A DNA stretch of 5,648 nucleotides from a bacterium. Its GTDB lineage: Bacteria > Gemmatimonadota > Gemmatimonadetes > Gemmatimonadales > Gemmatimonadaceae. The stretch's first letter is position 1. The number at the start of each line of letters is the position of its first letter. Location: the NCBI GenBank assembly GCA_021802745.1, contig JAJZRK010000209.1, positions 1 to 5,648 of the forward strand, written 5' to 3'. The position numbers and the translations under genes were made by a program. Below, piece after piece: positions 4,842-5,648 of the stretch. The notes beneath the pieces were generated by a model, which made no database searches, had not been told where the DNA came from, and saw only the letters and a list, made by a program, of their open reading frames with translations.

Positions 4842-5648
4842 TCCAACTCGGCGACCTGTCGCTCTGGCTCGCGCTCCTGCTCGGGGCGTGGGGGGCGGCG
4901 CTTGCCATGTCGGGCGCGATCAGCGGCCGCGCCGAGCTGTCGGCCAGCGGCGAGCGCGGCGTGCACGCGGCGACGTTCTTCGTGGCGCTGTCGCTGGTGG
5001 GCCTCGCGTGGGCGCTGGCGACGGGCGACCTCACCTACCGGTACGTCGCGTCATATGCGTCATACAACATGCCCCTGCCATACCGCGTCGGCGCGGTGTG
5101 GGCGGGACCGCCGGGGGCCGTGCTGCTCTGGGCATTCGTGCTCGGCGCCGGCACCTCGGTTGCCGCCGTCACGCTCGGGCGCGACAGCGTGCTGCGCCGC
5201 TGGACCGTGGCGCTGCTGGCGCTGATGCTCCTCGCCGTGCTGGCCATGGCGTGCTTCGAGGCGCATCCCTTCGCCCGGCTGGCTTTTCCCCCCGATGACG
5301 GACGCGGCGTGCCGCTCGAGTGGCTGCGTCCGGTGGCGCTCGTGCAGGAACCGGTGGGCCACCTCGCCATGGCCCTCGTCTCCATTCCCGCGGTCATGAC
5401 CGTGATGGGTGCCTTGGGCGGCGCAGCATGGCGCGAAAGCGCGCGTCGCTGGGCGCTGGCGACGTGGGCGCTGCTTGGCGCCGCGATGCTCCTTGACTGG
5501 CGCCGTCGCTACGGCGACGCCGGGTGGGCGTCCGACTGGCAGTGGGCGCCGGTGCATGACGGGACAGCCTTCGCGTGGGCCGGGGCGACGCTGCTGACGC
5601 TCGCCGCGCTCCGCCGCTGGTCGTTTGCTCCGTCGCTGCTGGCGGGCT
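4838..5648 (+). CDS. ccmF: CcmF-like cytochrome c biogenesis membrane protein with degenerate haem motifs (3' end beyond the window)
   Basis: CcmF is the multi-pass protein of cytochrome c maturation system I that attaches haem to apocytochrome c. The 270 visible residues are strongly hydrophobic with several membrane helices (about 7-27, 44-62, 94-112, 122-139, 176-194, 204-220, 245-259). They align without a large gap to the CcmF N-terminus: [13 protein letters not shown] start, [24 protein letters not shown] (CcmF: FSV-YVA-NSN--LP--YK--AVW), HPFARL (143-148; CcmF NPF-RL) and FPPDDGRG. Key positions differ. WGxHEGS is WAGPPGA (88-94). The His of HPPLLY is Glu171 (E. coli His173). The WWD motif is [12 protein letters not shown] (230-241) instead of WGGWWFWDPVEN. 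The following membrane His (E. coli His261) is Leu255. The start is probably CTG at 4838, because ATG 4907 would remove the first helix. It may be a diverged or non-catalytic CcmF paralogue. The C-terminal half is unseen. Confidence 0.75.
   Translation, partial: MIQLGDLSLWLALLLGAWGAALAMSGAISGRAELSASGERGVHAATFFVALSLVGLAWALATGDLTYRYVASYASYNMPLPYRVGAVWAGPPGAVLLWAFVLGAGTSVAAVTLGRDSVLRRWTVALLALMLLAVLAMACFEAHPFARLAFPPDDGRGVPLEWLRPVALVQEPVGHLAMALVSIPAVMTVMGALGGAAWRESARRWALATWALLGAAMLLDWRRRYGDAGWASDWQWAPVHDGTAFAWAGATLLTLAALRRWSFAPSLLAG

Noticed and set aside
4214..4966. Minus-strand open frame across the small plus-strand genes
   Set aside because: The plus-strand proteins fit known families or operon spacing, while this product is Arg/Pro/Ser-rich with no motif.

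Overview
This is a high-GC bacterial chromosomal window. It carries a conserved replication/topology cluster (recF, dciA, gyrB) on the minus strand. On the plus strand runs a divergent operon starting with the methionine-salvage gene mtnA and ending in a CcmF-like membrane protein. Gene content, protein style and base composition suggest an environmental high-GC phylum such as Gemmatimonadota. That placement is my impression from protein style, not a computed assignment. I see no tRNA, rRNA, CRISPR, IS element or phage gene.

Minus strand, read right to left: an enoyl-CoA hydratase (2979-2200), then recF one base later (GTG start, 2198-1071), then dciA overlapping the recF stop by 4 bases (1074-766). 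These three look like one operon that ends at a clear intrinsic terminator (709-735). gyrB follows (624 to the window edge) and seems to have its own promoter. The proposed -35 hexamer of that promoter lies inside the loop of the dciA terminator hairpin, and the gyrB leader carries a near-perfect palindrome (660-685). The usual dnaA-dnaN neighbours of recF are absent; a beta-oxidation-type gene occupies the upstream position.

The divergent intergenic region (2980-3204) is dominated by G-rich and then C-rich low-complexity DNA. Two textbook G-quadruplex motifs lie on the plus strand and one on the minus strand, the latter built on a 7-bp tandem repeat just before the probable mtnA start.

Plus strand: mtnA (3205-4224), a small DUF2279/YfiM-like protein (4232-4552), a short spacer with a perfect 15-bp tandem repeat and an imperfect inverted repeat, a 70-aa helical hypothetical protein (4629-4841), and a CcmF-like protein (4838 to the window edge). 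Spacing is tight (7 bp, 76 bp, 4-bp overlap), so one operon is likely. The most striking point is the last gene. It aligns position by position with the N-terminal 270 residues of CcmF and probably starts on a CTG codon. It lacks the residues that make CcmF a haem-handling synthetase: the periplasmic His of HPPLLY, most of the WWD motif, and the following membrane His.
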